From the NCBI GenBank assembly GCA_001871475.1, contig MNVE01000009.1, forward strand, positions 167,583-231,582: a stretch of 64,000 bases of DNA. The letters are read 5' to 3'. The notes under the pieces are model-generated. The model was not told the origin of the DNA, did no database searches, and worked only from the letters and a program-made list of their open reading frames with translations. Position numbers and translations under genes: made by a program. The stretch comes from Candidatus Micrarchaeota archaeon CG1_02_47_40. Its GTDB lineage: Archaea; Micrarchaeota; Micrarchaeia; Anstonellales; CG1-02-47-40. Of the stretch, positions 33,979 to 42,215 are shown in pieces. The stretch's first letter is position 1; each line of letters begins with the position of its first letter.

Positions 33979-33983
33979 AAAAA

Positions 33984-34673
33984 TCACTTAAGAATGGGAA
34001 GTTTCCCTACCTCGGAAATGTTCCGGACGGCAAAATCGGAATTGCACTTTTCCTTTTGATGTTTTCCCTTTAAAACCCTGATTGCGACCATCCCTGCTTT
34101 GCGCGAAGAGAGCACATCAAGGACGGGGTGGTTCCCTATCATTGCACACGTGGAGGGTTTTGCACCAAGCGCCCGGCAGATGCGCAAATAAAAATTTGGG
34201 GATTTGTTCAATCCGAGCTCTTCTGAAATGAACACAGAATCAAAGGAATCCTGCAAGCCGAGGCGGATTAGCTTGTCCCACTGCTTCTTTGCGATTCCCT
34301 CTGTCGCAACGCAAAGAACGAATCCTCGTTTGCGCAATTTTGCAAGCAGGGAGGATACTCTGGGGTAGGGCGCTATCTGCCTTTTCGTGTCGTGGTATGC
34401 GCGGATGGCTGAAGCGATTATTTTTGCCGGATTTTTGCATTTTAGCTTTTTGCAGAGAAGGTCAAAGTGCTCCTGGTTGTTTGCCCCTTTTTTGCAGATT
34501 ATTTCCCGCAGTGCGGCAGATACTGAATTTGCATCTGCGGGAAGACCTGCTGAAAGCATTGCGGCTATTGCGTTTTTGCGCGCTTTTTTTGCAAACTCGC
34601 TTGAGGGAAAGAGAGTGTCATCAATGTCAAAGAGGAGGAAGCGTACCCCTCTAAACTCGCGTTTTGCTGGCAT
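33984..34673 (-). CDS. HAD-superfamily hydrolase
   Basis: 229 residues. Motif I FDIDDTLFPS (~15-24), motif II VATEG, motif III Lys in LNKSPNFY, and motif IV IGNHPVLDV are present. The layout resembles archaeal 2-haloacid-dehalogenase-like or glyceraldehyde-3-phosphate phosphatases; motif IV has GNHPVLD where GDxxxxD is usual, so activity may differ. The gene overlaps the end of tbp by 23 bases, so it is co-translated. Confidence 0.85.
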   Translation of the reverse strand: MPAKREFRGVRFLLFDIDDTLFPSSEFAKKARKNAIAAMLSAGLPADANSVSAALREIICKKGANNQEHFDLLCKKLKCKNPAKIIASAIRAYHDTKRQIAPYPRVSSLLAKLRKRGFVLCVATEGIAKKQWDKLIRLGLQDSFDSVFISEELGLNKSPNFYLRICRALGAKPSTCAMIGNHPVLDVLSSRKAGMVAIRVLKGKHQKEKCNSDFAVRNISEVGKLPILK

Positions 34674-35232
34674 ATCCTGCGAGCACCTTTGTCAGGTGAA
34701 TAAGAGTTTTCTGCACGTCCCCTTCTGACTGGCAACCGGTGCAGATTATCTTCCCGTTTTTAAAAAGAAGGAGGGAGGATTTTGGCAGTTTGAATTTGAG
34801 TATTGCGCCGGGAAATTGCTCCGGCTCGTATTCCACGTTTTCCACTTCGGAAGCTATTGCATACAAATCAAGGTCAACGCCAAGCGCGGCGCTTGCGACG
34901 ATGTTTTCCACCTTGAACTTCGGCTTCATCCTGGTTTCGGAAGTTAATTCCGCATATGGTTTGAGAAGCGACATTGTCTTGTTCACGGCAGCCTGCACCT
35001 GCAATTCCGACTGGCAGCCGGTGCAGATTATCTTCCCGTTTTTAAAAAGAAGCAATGAGGATTTGGGAACTGTGAGCTTTAGGATTGCGCCGGGAAATTG
35101 CTCCGGCTCGTATTCCACGTGCTCCAGCTTGAACGCTATCTGGTATAAGTCAAGCTGTATGTGAAGGTTCGCACTCGCAACGATGTTCTCTATCTTGAAC
35201 TTTGGCCGTGGGATGCGGACTGATTTGGCCAT
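34651..35232 (-). CDS. tbp: TATA-box-binding protein
   Basis: 193 residues built of two direct repeats (~10-95 and ~104-188), each with KFKIENIVAS/KFKVENIVAS, VEYEPEQFPGAILK and SLLLFKNGKIICTGCQSE. TBP binds the TATA boxes noted throughout this window and recruits TFB and RNA polymerase. The leader contains an inverted repeat TTCCCT/AGGGAA (35259-35264 and 35270-35275), possibly regulatory. Confidence 0.97.
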   Translation of the reverse strand: MAKSVRIPRPKFKIENIVASANLHIQLDLYQIAFKLEHVEYEPEQFPGAILKLTVPKSSLLLFKNGKIICTGCQSELQVQAAVNKTMSLLKPYAELTSETRMKPKFKVENIVASAALGVDLDLYAIASEVENVEYEPEQFPGAILKFKLPKSSLLLFKNGKIICTGCQSEGDVQKTLIHLTKVLAGYASKTRV

Positions 35233-35420
35233 GTTTAAAAGACCCCCTTAAGAATGTTTTCCCTTTTTTAGGGAAGAAACAAGTTTGCCTTTGCTTTTTA
35301 AATGAACAAGAGGTATTGCGGAGAGGGGGTTTAAAAAGGTGATTACACATAAAAACAAGAGAAATGCACTTCGTTTGGGGCTAGTGATAGCTAAAATATA
35401 GTGATTGTAGAGGTAATATT

Positions 35421-35702
35421 ATGGCAACAATGTCGCACGGAACGTTGAGAAGGAAAACAAGGTCCCTTGGAAGGGAATGCGGCAGGCTTACGGTTAGCAA
35501 GCTGACTACTTCTCCCTCTCTCGGAGACAGGGTAGTAGTAAAGATAAATGCACGCTATGGCGGCGCGCCTCATCCGCGCTATAGGGGAAAAAGCGGAAAA
35601 ATCATTGCCATCCGCGGCAAGGGATGCATCATCAAAATAATGGACGGGGGTATGGAAAAGGAATTGAGCGTCCTGCCTTACCACCTGAAAAAGGGGGAAT
35701 GA
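35421..35702 (+). CDS. rpl21e: Ribosomal protein L21e
   Basis: 93 residues with the L21e pattern: GTLRRKTRSLGRE, DRVVVKINARYGGAPHPRYRGKSG, KKGE end. Large-subunit protein. GAGGT lies 8 bases before the ATG. It begins the conserved archaeal run rpl21e-rpoF-DUF655-ksgA. Confidence 0.96.
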   Translation: MATMSHGTLRRKTRSLGRECGRLTVSKLTTSPSLGDRVVVKINARYGGAPHPRYRGKSGKIIAIRGKGCIIKIMDGGMEKELSVLPYHLKKGE

Positions 35703-35707
35703 GTCAT

Positions 35708-36058
35708 ATGATTGGAAAAAACGTTCTCTCAAAAAAGCCGCTTTGCCTTGCAGAGGTAGGGGAGATACTGGAGGAAAGGAAAAAGGACGGCGAGCTTGGG
35801 TTTGAGCAAAAGGCAAGCCTTGATTATTGCGCGAAATTCTCAAAGCTTTCTTTTGAGGATGCGAAAGGAGTTGTGGAGGATTTGGAAAAATTTGCTGCGA
35901 TTGACGAGGAGACAAGAATAAAGATAGTGGATGTGCTTCCTGTGCATGCATCACAGGTGCGCGCGCTTCTCCAAAAATCAAAAATTGCGCTTTCGGAAGG
36001 AGAGATTTTGGAAGTGCTGAAAATTGCAAAGAAATACCGGGAAGCCGGCAAGGGATGA
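35708..36058 (+). CDS. rpoF: RNA polymerase subunit Rpo4 (RpoF/Rpb4)
   Basis: 116 residues, starting MIGKNVLSKKPLCLAEVGEI and ending in the HRDC-like helical region VRALLQKSKIALSEGEI. Rpo4 forms the stalk with Rpo7, aiding open-complex formation and RNA binding. Start ATG 35708 lies 5 bases after rpl21e. Confidence 0.92.
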   Translation: MIGKNVLSKKPLCLAEVGEILEERKKDGELGFEQKASLDYCAKFSKLSFEDAKGVVEDLEKFAAIDEETRIKIVDVLPVHASQVRALLQKSKIALSEGEILEVLKIAKKYREAGKG

Positions 36059-36062
36059 GGGT

Positions 36063-36623
36063 ATGACTGAAATGGAAGAGTACGCGTGGGTGTTGGATTT
36101 CATGCCGCAGGGAAGGGCTAGCGGCAGGGAGCCCGAACCGCTTGCGCAGATAATAGGGGAGAAGTATTTCACGCTTTTGGAGGTAATACCCAAAGCCGGG
36201 GCGGCAATGCCCATTGAATCAAAGGTGTATGTTGGGAAGGATGGGCGGGTTGAAATAGACCATATTAAAAGGAGAATGGAGCTTGGAGACCTTACAAATA
36301 CCGCGCGAAGCGAGCTGAATCCGGTGCTCAAGAAGATAATAAATGCACGCGAGGCTGATTTTGTGCGCTTTTTCAACAAGTGCGGGCCTGTTTCCATAAG
36401 ATTGCACCAGCTTGAGCTTCTTCCCGGGGTTGGGAAAAAGCACATGGAGCAGATTCTGGAAGAGAGGGAGAGCAAGGAATTTGCGAATTTCAAGGAGATA
36501 CAGGAAAGGGTTACCTTGCTTTCAGACCCGGTGAATATTGTTGTGACGCGCATTGAGAAGGAGCTGGCGGGAACGGAGAAGCACTATTTGTTTGCGAAAC
36601 CTCCGGCTATGAAGAGAGAGTAG
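36063..36623 (+). CDS. DUF655 protein (helix-hairpin-helix, probable RNA-binding)
   Basis: 186 residues. EYAWVLDFMPQGRA at the start and LELLPGVGKKHMEQILEERE (helix-hairpin-helix) at ~125-145 are diagnostic of DUF655, an archaeal family usually encoded between rpoF and ksgA. Its exact role is unknown; ribosome or RNA processing is suggested by context. ATG 36063 is 4 bases after rpoF. Confidence 0.9.
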   Translation: MTEMEEYAWVLDFMPQGRASGREPEPLAQIIGEKYFTLLEVIPKAGAAMPIESKVYVGKDGRVEIDHIKRRMELGDLTNTARSELNPVLKKIINAREADFVRFFNKCGPVSIRLHQLELLPGVGKKHMEQILEERESKEFANFKEIQERVTLLSDPVNIVVTRIEKELAGTEKHYLFAKPPAMKRE

Positions 36624-36741
36624 AGTTGGTTTATTCGATCCCAAGCCGCTTAATCAACTCCTGCATCGTAAAAACTTCCACTTTTTAAACCTCCCAAAAC
36701 GGTTTTAAACAAAGGGCAGTAAATAGAGTATGGTGCTGTTG

Positions 36742-36990
36742 ATGCTGGAAACGGAGATTGAAACATACGAAGCAAATAAAGAGGACCTTCTGCGCGAGCA
36801 TGAGGGCGAATTCGTCTTAATTCACAATGAAAAGGTTATCGACACTTTCAAATCGCAGGAGGACGCTATCCGCCTAGGGATTAAGAGGTTTGGAAATGTC
36901 CCGTTTTTAGTCAAGAAAATAGAGCTGCACGAACAGCCCCAAAATTTCACTTCCAATCTTATTGCTTGTGATTGTTCATGCCATCGATAA
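36742..36990 (+). CDS. DUF5678-type small protein
   Basis: 82 residues with YEANKEDLLREHEGEFVLI, KVIDTFKSQEDAIRLGIKRF and PFLVKKIE, the pattern of DUF5678 proteins. A TATA-like GGTTTTAAAC (36701-36710) lies ~29 bases upstream of ATG 36742, implying a leaderless start. It overlaps the next gene by 13 bases. DUF5678 genes are often found beside retropepsin-like protease genes, as here; function unknown. Confidence 0.78.
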   Translation: MLETEIETYEANKEDLLREHEGEFVLIHNEKVIDTFKSQEDAIRLGIKRFGNVPFLVKKIELHEQPQNFTSNLIACDCSCHR

Positions 36991-37415
36991 CAAGAGTGTT
37001 TTCGAACATCGCCCTTGACGGCCCTACGGTGGGCATCCGGTTCCATATTCCTATTGAACTTGAGAAGAAGATGCAGGAAGAAGGCATGGTGCAGATTCCG
37101 GCTCCGGTGGAAGGAGATGCACTGATAGACACCGGAGCAAGCAATTGCGTCATACAGGAGGATATTCCAAAAAAGCTTGGGCTCCAGCCGATGGATGTCG
37201 TAAAAATAAATACTCCCTCGTGCGAAGGCCGTGAATGCTATCGCTATTTTATCAGGTTGATTATCCCCGACCAAAAAATCATATACCAGGGCGTTTTTAC
37301 CGCCGCACCGCTCAAAGGTCAAAAAATAGCATGCCTGCTTGGGAGAGACTTATTGCAGCATGGAGTTTTCATCTACATAGGATACGCAAATGAGTTTACA
37401 TTGTCATTGGGATAG
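36978..37415 (+). CDS. Retropepsin-like aspartic protease domain protein
   Basis: 145 residues with the active-site loop ALIDTGASNCVI (DTG at ~51-53) and the second conserved segment CLLGRDLLQHGVF (~120). These define single-domain retroviral-type aspartyl proteases, which work as dimers. Overlap with the DUF5678 gene suggests the two proteins act together. The pair has been inserted into the rpl21e-ksgA cluster. Confidence 0.8.
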   Translation: MPSITRVFSNIALDGPTVGIRFHIPIELEKKMQEEGMVQIPAPVEGDALIDTGASNCVIQEDIPKKLGLQPMDVVKINTPSCEGRECYRYFIRLIIPDQKIIYQGVFTAAPLKGQKIACLLGRDLLQHGVFIYIGYANEFTLSLG

Positions 37416-37543
37416 TTTTTTTGCAAGGGATTTTCGCAGTTTCCTTCCGAACCTTAACGCGCCTTCTTCCATCGGCAACCGCACGCAGGTTTATTTCCGG
37501 AGGCTGCTCACCATTTTAAAGAGGCTTGCGCCAAATCTAAATC

Positions 37544-37789
37544 GGGCCCGTGGCGCAATGGATAGCGCGCTTGGCTTCGGTCCCATATAACCCTTTTCTT
37601 TTAGAAAAAGAAAAGGTTCTCCGCTTGACGCTTCGCGTCAAGTCTCCACAGCTAACACTGTGGATATGGGCTTCGCCCCCAAAAGAAAAGGGGATGGGGT
37701 TTCACTCCCAACACCGTGAGTGTTCCAAAAGAAAATGAGTGAAATGAAGATACCAAGAGGTTGCGGGTTCGAATCCCGTCGGGCCCGAA
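37544..37789 (+). tRNA. tRNA-Arg(TCG) with a 173-base intron
   Basis: Exon 1 is 37544-37580 (acceptor GGGCCCG, D arm, CTTGG stem and CTTCGG); exon 2 is 37754-37789 (ACCAAG, T arm GCGGG-TTCGAAT-CCCG, acceptor CGGGCCC, G73). The spliced 73-base tRNA has anticodon loop CTTCGGA, anticodon TCG, with the intron at the canonical 37/38 site. CTTC in exon 1 can pair with GAAG near the intron end, giving bulges GG^T and AT^A, a (relaxed) bulge-helix-bulge. The intron is long and made mostly of hairpins. A TATA-like TTTTAAAG at 37513-37520 fits the promoter. Confidence 0.9.
37581..37753 (+). other. Hairpin-rich tRNA-Arg intron
   Basis: Successive stems: CCTTTTCTTTT/AAAAGAAAAGG (37592-37616), CTTGACGC/GCGTCAAG with TTC loop (37624-37642), CCACAG/CTGTGG (37646-37663), GGGC/GCCC with TTC loop (37668-37678), CCCC/GGGG (37677-37693, alternative), AACAC/GTGTT (37710-37724). 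CCAAAAGAAAA occurs twice. No open reading frame of note, so no homing endonuclease. Confidence 0.75.
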
Positions 37790-37814
37790 TTTGTTTTTTA
37801 GGAGGAAAGGAAGT

Positions 37815-38291
37815 ATGAAAGCACTTGCCGCACTCTTGTTTCTTTTCCTTTCCTGCGCCGTTTTCCCCCTGCAGCTTTTGGTTTCGGATTCACAGATTGG
37901 AGGGGAGATTTACGTGCTTGCTTATTATGAAAACGGGACGCTTTTTGAGGGGAATGGGAATGTTGTGAATCCGTCGGGGGAAGCGGCTGTTTTTGCCATA
38001 CGAGCAGGGCAGGCAAAACTGAATGCAAGCGAGGTTGGCGAATGGAGAGTAGAGGTGGAAGGGATTGCAAGAGAAGCGCAGGTTGCGGATGAGGAGGCAA
38101 AAGCTGGAAGGGGCGGGAAGGAAGGAGATGGAGGGATTTTTATTTTTCTGTTTGTGCTGCTTGCTGTGCTTGGCGCGGGGGGAATTGTTTTTATTTTGAG
38201 AAGGGCGCTTTTGGGAGAATTTGAAGGAGCGCAAACAAAAGAAAAGGCGGCTGAAAAAAAGAGAAAATTGAAACGGAGCGAAGAAGAATGA
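37815..38291 (+). CDS. Membrane-anchored secreted protein, unknown function
   Basis: 158 residues: signal peptide MKALAALLFLFLSCAVFPLQ, a beta-rich outer domain (~25-95, GEIYVLAYYENGTLFEGNG) that looks like a single Ig-like or carboxypeptidase-regulatory-like fold, then a transmembrane helix (~115-137) and a Lys/Arg/Glu-rich cytoplasmic tail. SD AGGAAAGGA precedes the ATG. Its stop overlaps the ksgA start by four bases. Confidence 0.7.
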   Translation: MKALAALLFLFLSCAVFPLQLLVSDSQIGGEIYVLAYYENGTLFEGNGNVVNPSGEAAVFAIRAGQAKLNASEVGEWRVEVEGIAREAQVADEEAKAGRGGKEGDGGIFIFLFVLLAVLGAGGIVFILRRALLGEFEGAQTKEKAAEKKRKLKRSEEE

Positions 38292-39046
38292 AAAAATTTT
38301 TGGGGCAGAATTTCCTGAAAAGTGCGAGCGTGCTTAGGTATGAGGCATCTTTAGTAAATGTTGAGGAAAAAAACGTGCTTGAGATTGGCGCGGGAGACGG
38401 AAGGCTTTCGGAAAAAATAATTGAGGGAAAGCCTGCGAAACTCGTGCTTGTGGAAAAAGACAGGGAGTTTGCAAAAATGCTAAAGGAGAGGTTTGCGGGC
38501 GAAAAGTGTGTTGAAGTGAGAGGGGAGGATGTGCTGGAAACGGATTTGAAGGGAATTGATGCCGTTTTCGGAAATATTCCCTATTATTTGAGCTCCCCCA
38601 TTCTTTTCCTGCTTGCAAAATCACAAGTAAAAGAATGCGTGCTGTGCGTGCAGAAGGAGTTTGCACAAAGGCTTGTTGCAAAGGCGGGAAGCGCCGAGTA
38701 TGGGAGGCTTTCCGTTTCCTCGGGCGCGTATTTTGACATTGCACTCAAGCGGGTTGTCCCTGCAGGACTTTTTTTTCCAAAACCGAAAGTGGATTCTGCA
38801 ATAGTGGCGCTCAAAAGAAAGGAAGGGGGAGAAATGGATGTGTTTGAGGAAGAGTTTGTTATGAAAATATTTTCTCACAGGCGCCAGAAGCTCAAAAAGG
38901 CAATCCAGCATTCCTACGGGAAGAAGAATGCGGCGAAAAAAGAAGCAATAGATAAGAGTGAGTTTGCGGACAGGAAGGTTTATACGCTTTCGGAAGGAGA
39001 GATAAAACGGGCAGCAAGGGAGTTGCGGGGCATTTTACATGGGTAG
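38288..39046 (+). CDS. ksgA: 16S rRNA adenine dimethyltransferase KsgA/Dim1
   Basis: 252 residues. GQNFLKS at the N-terminus, SAM site EIGAGDGRLSE (~37-47), catalytic NIPYYLSSP (~102-110), and FFPKPKVDSAIV late. It dimethylates two adjacent adenines near the 3' end of 16S rRNA during small-subunit maturation. The usual partner genes rpoF and DUF655 lie ~1.7 kb upstream, separated by inserted genes. Confidence 0.95.
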   Translation: MKKFLGQNFLKSASVLRYEASLVNVEEKNVLEIGAGDGRLSEKIIEGKPAKLVLVEKDREFAKMLKERFAGEKCVEVRGEDVLETDLKGIDAVFGNIPYYLSSPILFLLAKSQVKECVLCVQKEFAQRLVAKAGSAEYGRLSVSSGAYFDIALKRVVPAGLFFPKPKVDSAIVALKRKEGGEMDVFEEEFVMKIFSHRRQKLKKAIQHSYGKKNAAKKEAIDKSEFADRKVYTLSEGEIKRAARELRGILHG

Positions 39047-39374
39047 AAAGAAGGAGATGAAAAAGAGATTTCACCATAAGCACAAGCGGAAGCTGCGCCT
39101 GCGGCTTGGCGCGTTCGTGCTTTTTGTCGCCGGAATGCTGGCAGTGTTTGCAAAATTCGGGCAGGGAGATTTGTTTCTTGCTTCCTCTTTTTCAATAGCA
39201 GGAATTTTGGGCGGGTTCGTGGTTTGCGCGTATATCCATGATGGGGCGAAACTTGCCGCAGCACTCGGGGTTGCGATGCTTGGATTGCCGCTTCTTTTGG
39301 AGAATGTGCAGTATTGGTATTTGTTCGCGCTGTTTGGTGTGGCTGCATTGTATTATATTGCAAAGCACGATTAA
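39039..39374 (+). CDS. Small membrane protein, unknown function
   Basis: 111 residues: very basic N-terminus (KKRFHHKHKRKLRLRLG) followed by three or four hydrophobic helices. The start overlaps the ksgA end by 8 bases, so it is co-expressed. No family recognised. Confidence 0.65.
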   Translation: MGRKKEMKKRFHHKHKRKLRLRLGAFVLFVAGMLAVFAKFGQGDLFLASSFSIAGILGGFVVCAYIHDGAKLAAALGVAMLGLPLLLENVQYWYLFALFGVAALYYIAKHD

Positions 39375-39382
39375 GAAGAATT

Positions 39383-40489
39383 CTATTTTTTCTTCCTGAG
39401 AAGGCTGTTTATCTCCCTTGATTTTTCCTCAAACTCAAGTCGCATGCGTTCTATTGAGCGCTTCTGCCGCTCTCCTTCCCCGGAATGTGAAGATGGGCGG
39501 ACATCCGGTTGCTCCGGCTGTTCCGTTTCCACTTGCGTTTCCTTTGCACTTTCCTTCCCGGAAGAATGCAGCAGCTGCTGGAGTGCTTGGAGGTTTTGCA
39601 TAACCCCTTTTTTCTTTGCGGGGTTGATTTTGAAATATTCCTCAGTGTGTTGAAGGAGGGCGTGCCCGGACAGGTGCGCATCAGCTTCTGATTCGTTGTT
39701 TTTTGCCGCCTTTATTCGCGCAATCTCGCGCATCAGCTTGCGGCCGTATTCGTCTTCTAGCTCTTTTTTGCGCATCTCCAGCTCCTGCGACATTCTTTGC
39801 GATTCCTTTTTCCTCTCTGCCTCCTGCACTTGGGAAATGTTTTGCGCCTTCTTCTCCGCCTCGGCGTTCTTTGCCCCATCAATCTCTTCAAGCCGGAGTT
39901 TGAGCCTTTCTATCTCATCCTCCGCCTGCGCAAGTTTCATCTCCTTTCGCGCCAGTATGACATCTCCGACTATTTCAGTGGGGGAGGAATCGGTTTCTTC
40001 GCGGGGCTTTGAAAGGGGGGCGGGGGGTTGGAATGGAATGGCTGTTTTTTCAGTTTTTGAGGATTGTTTGCTCGCAGAAACAAGGGACTCTTTTGCCGAT
40101 TCAATCCGCTTTGAGAGGGCTTCCGGCTTTGGAAGGGATGAGTATATCCTGTCTGACGGGACGGCGGAAAACGGCTCTTTAACCGGAGTGTGGAGTTTTT
40201 TCGGTAGGTTTGCGGAAATTGCAGATTGGAATTTTGAAATCTGGCTTTCAACTTCGTTGCTTGTTACGGAAGCGTTCTTTTTTCCGGATATGATTGATTC
40301 GAGCGTTGCGACCCTTGCCGCAACCTCCTCGTATGTTAATCTGTCGTAGGCGCGGGTTTTGCAGCTTTCAAACTGCTGGAAACTGCCGCTCTGCTTTGGC
40401 TGGCTGCCTTTTTTCGCCTTCCCCTCCATTTTTGCAACTGATGAGGAAAGGGATTCGAAATCCTCAAGAGGGGTTGTTTTTGCAGGCAT
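39383..40489 (-). CDS. Coiled-coil protein, unknown function
   Basis: 368 residues, soluble. Low-complexity Ser/Pro/Lys-rich N-terminal half, then a strong coiled coil at ~185-265 (ARKEMKLAQAEDEIERLKLR onward) and a helical C-terminal part ending SREINSLLRKKK. No signal peptide. No family recognised; perhaps a scaffold like the larger coiled-coil protein at 2579-5629. Confidence 0.65.
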   Translation of the reverse strand: MPAKTTPLEDFESLSSSVAKMEGKAKKGSQPKQSGSFQQFESCKTRAYDRLTYEEVAARVATLESIISGKKNASVTSNEVESQISKFQSAISANLPKKLHTPVKEPFSAVPSDRIYSSLPKPEALSKRIESAKESLVSASKQSSKTEKTAIPFQPPAPLSKPREETDSSPTEIVGDVILARKEMKLAQAEDEIERLKLRLEEIDGAKNAEAEKKAQNISQVQEAERKKESQRMSQELEMRKKELEDEYGRKLMREIARIKAAKNNESEADAHLSGHALLQHTEEYFKINPAKKKGVMQNLQALQQLLHSSGKESAKETQVETEQPEQPDVRPSSHSGEGERQKRSIERMRLEFEEKSREINSLLRKKK

Positions 40490-40543
40490 GGATAAGTGAA
40501 ATCAACCGTAAATTAATAAGTTTGCGGTGCAAATGATGTAATT

Positions 40544-41041
40544 ATGGCGGCAGCGTGCACGTATCCGAGGCAAGTGGTTCTTGTGACTTCTTCTTATAAG
40601 GGAAAGTGCAATGTTTGCACGACTGAATGTTATATGAGCATTGATTCCAAGCCGCCTTTTGTTTCAATTGCACTGCCTGCAAAATCGTTCACGCTTGAAA
40701 TAATCACACGCTCCGGAGAATTCGTTGTGGCTGCTGTCGGCGAGAACCTTACTGAAGCGACAAGGCTTGCAAAGAGCGTTTCAGGGAAGATTGTTGACAA
40801 ATTTTCAGAGGGAAAAATAGAAACCGTGCCCGCCTCCCTTGTTGCCGCCCCTCTTGTGCGGGATGCGGTTGCGAACATAGAGTGCCGGGTCATAAGCATC
40901 TTAAACTGCGGCAACTGGGCGCTTGTAACCGGGGAAAATCTGAAAACGGATGCAAATGAAAAAATGAATGGGATGCCGCTTCTTTTTTGTGATGCGGAAG
41001 GAAAATTTTTTACGGTTGGGAAAAAGGAGGGTGCGGAGTAA
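40544..41041 (+). CDS. Flavin reductase-like FMN-binding protein
   Basis: 165 residues: YPRQVVLVTSSYKGKCNVC, then SKPPFVSIALPAKSFTLEII, RSGEFVVAA and IECRVISILNCGNWALVTGE follow the flavin reductase/FMN-binding split-barrel family. It probably binds FMN; substrate unknown. A TATA-like TAAATTAATAAG (~40510-40521) lies ~28 bases before the ATG, so the start is probably leaderless. Its stop overlaps the next start by one base. Confidence 0.83.
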   Translation: MAAACTYPRQVVLVTSSYKGKCNVCTTECYMSIDSKPPFVSIALPAKSFTLEIITRSGEFVVAAVGENLTEATRLAKSVSGKIVDKFSEGKIETVPASLVAAPLVRDAVANIECRVISILNCGNWALVTGENLKTDANEKMNGMPLLFCDAEGKFFTVGKKEGAE

Positions 41042-42105
41042 TGGAAAAATTTGATTGCTTCCGCGGGCTTTATGCGTCAAAGGTAAAGAAAGAGGCGAAA
41101 TTCCGCCAGCAGGACGAGGAGTGGATAGGAAAGGCGATTGGCGCAAGCGGGCTTTTGGTATATCGCGCGGTTGAGGAGAGAAGACGGCTTGACGAACTTG
41201 AGCAGGACCTGTTTCTGCCGGAAGAGGAGTTTTACCCCGTGGTTTCCAAACTGCAGGAAAAGGGAGTATTTAAGATAACCGATGAGCAGGGAGCGGAAAG
41301 GAAAATTGAAGGAGGGGCAATTTCGGTGGAAAGTTTGAAGTATGGGAAAGCGGGATTGGACGCCGCCATCTGTTCAGACGGAATTGAGAATGTTGATGAG
41401 ACAAGAAAGAGGGTTTTTGGGATATGGGGGGAGGAGGGAGTAAAGATTTATAGTGCAATTGACGGGGAGATGAGTGTTGCGGAGATTGCGCGCAAGGCAG
41501 GCGTGAGCGAGGCAGAGGCGATGCGTTTTGTTGATTGTATGGAAAAGGAAGGGGTTGTCGGCTTTGAAAGAGAGAGAAAACACCCTGATAGGATTGTGCC
41601 ACGAAAATATTTGTACGCAATTGAAATGCCCGTTATCTGGGCAAGAGGGAAGGGCGGAGTGTTTGGGTATCCGCTTGTGTTTTTTGGGGTTGCGCGGTTT
41701 GGCGTATTGGCATGGCACTTGTTTCGTGAGCTTACCTCTGAAGGGCGAGACAGCGCTGCAATTGCCGCAAAGAGAAGTGTGTCAATTGAAAAAGTTGAAG
41801 AGATTTTGGATTTTTTCGCCGCGAAGGGGATTGCAGATGTTGAGAGGGTGAATGCAAAGAAGGCAGTAAAATTGTTTGGCGGGAAGGCGGCAGGAGTGTA
41901 TATGCGATTCGGAAGGGAGGGAATTTTGGTTCACCGCCTTGTGGAGATGGGAAAGACAACTGGAGAAGTAATTAAGGAAAGCGGGCTTGCGCCGGCACGG
42001 GCTGCGGAAATAATCGCATTCATAAATAAGGTGTATGGGGCGGTGGGAAAGGAGGGAATGGAAAAATACGATAAGTTTGGCTTGGAACTTGAGGAGAGGG
42101 GTTGA
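41041..42105 (+). CDS. Multi-winged-helix protein, unknown function
   Basis: 354 residues with several helix-turn-helix-like segments (MSVAEIARKAGVSEAEAMRF at ~141-160, RDSAAIAAKRSVSIEKVEEI ~238, GKTTGEVIKESGLAPARAAE ~305), suggesting tandem winged helices. Such arrays occur in archaeal DNA-binding or RNA polymerase-associated proteins. Translationally coupled to the flavoprotein. Its last codons begin a series of degenerate repeats. Confidence 0.7.
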   Translation: MEKFDCFRGLYASKVKKEAKFRQQDEEWIGKAIGASGLLVYRAVEERRRLDELEQDLFLPEEEFYPVVSKLQEKGVFKITDEQGAERKIEGGAISVESLKYGKAGLDAAICSDGIENVDETRKRVFGIWGEEGVKIYSAIDGEMSVAEIARKAGVSEAEAMRFVDCMEKEGVVGFERERKHPDRIVPRKYLYAIEMPVIWARGKGGVFGYPLVFFGVARFGVLAWHLFRELTSEGRDSAAIAAKRSVSIEKVEEILDFFAAKGIADVERVNAKKAVKLFGGKAAGVYMRFGREGILVHRLVEMGKTTGEVIKESGLAPARAAEIIAFINKVYGAVGKEGMEKYDKFGLELEERG

Positions 42106-42206
42106 ATTGGAGCTTGAAGGGTGAAGTTAGGCTGGAGATTGAAGAATGGAGTTAAGATGGAACTTGAAGAGTGGGGTTGTGCCGGAGCTTGAAGAACGGA
42201 GTTATT
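42080..42206. repeat. Degenerate ~26-bp tandem repeats across a gene end
   Basis: Five imperfect copies of TTGGAGCTTGAAGARTGGAG start near 42080, 42107, 42132, 42157 and 42181. The first encodes the last residues of the winged-helix protein (GLELEERG); the others lie after its stop and run to the end of the convergent DRG gene. Confidence 0.7.
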
Positions 42207-42215
42207 GTGCCTTGT

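Noticed and set aside
33733..34059. Plus-strand Cys/Phe/Val-rich frames
   Set aside because: Antisense of the His-rich MetAP extension.
37581..37753. Homing endonuclease in the tRNA-Arg intron
   Set aside because: Too short and filled with hairpins, no open frame with a nuclease motif.
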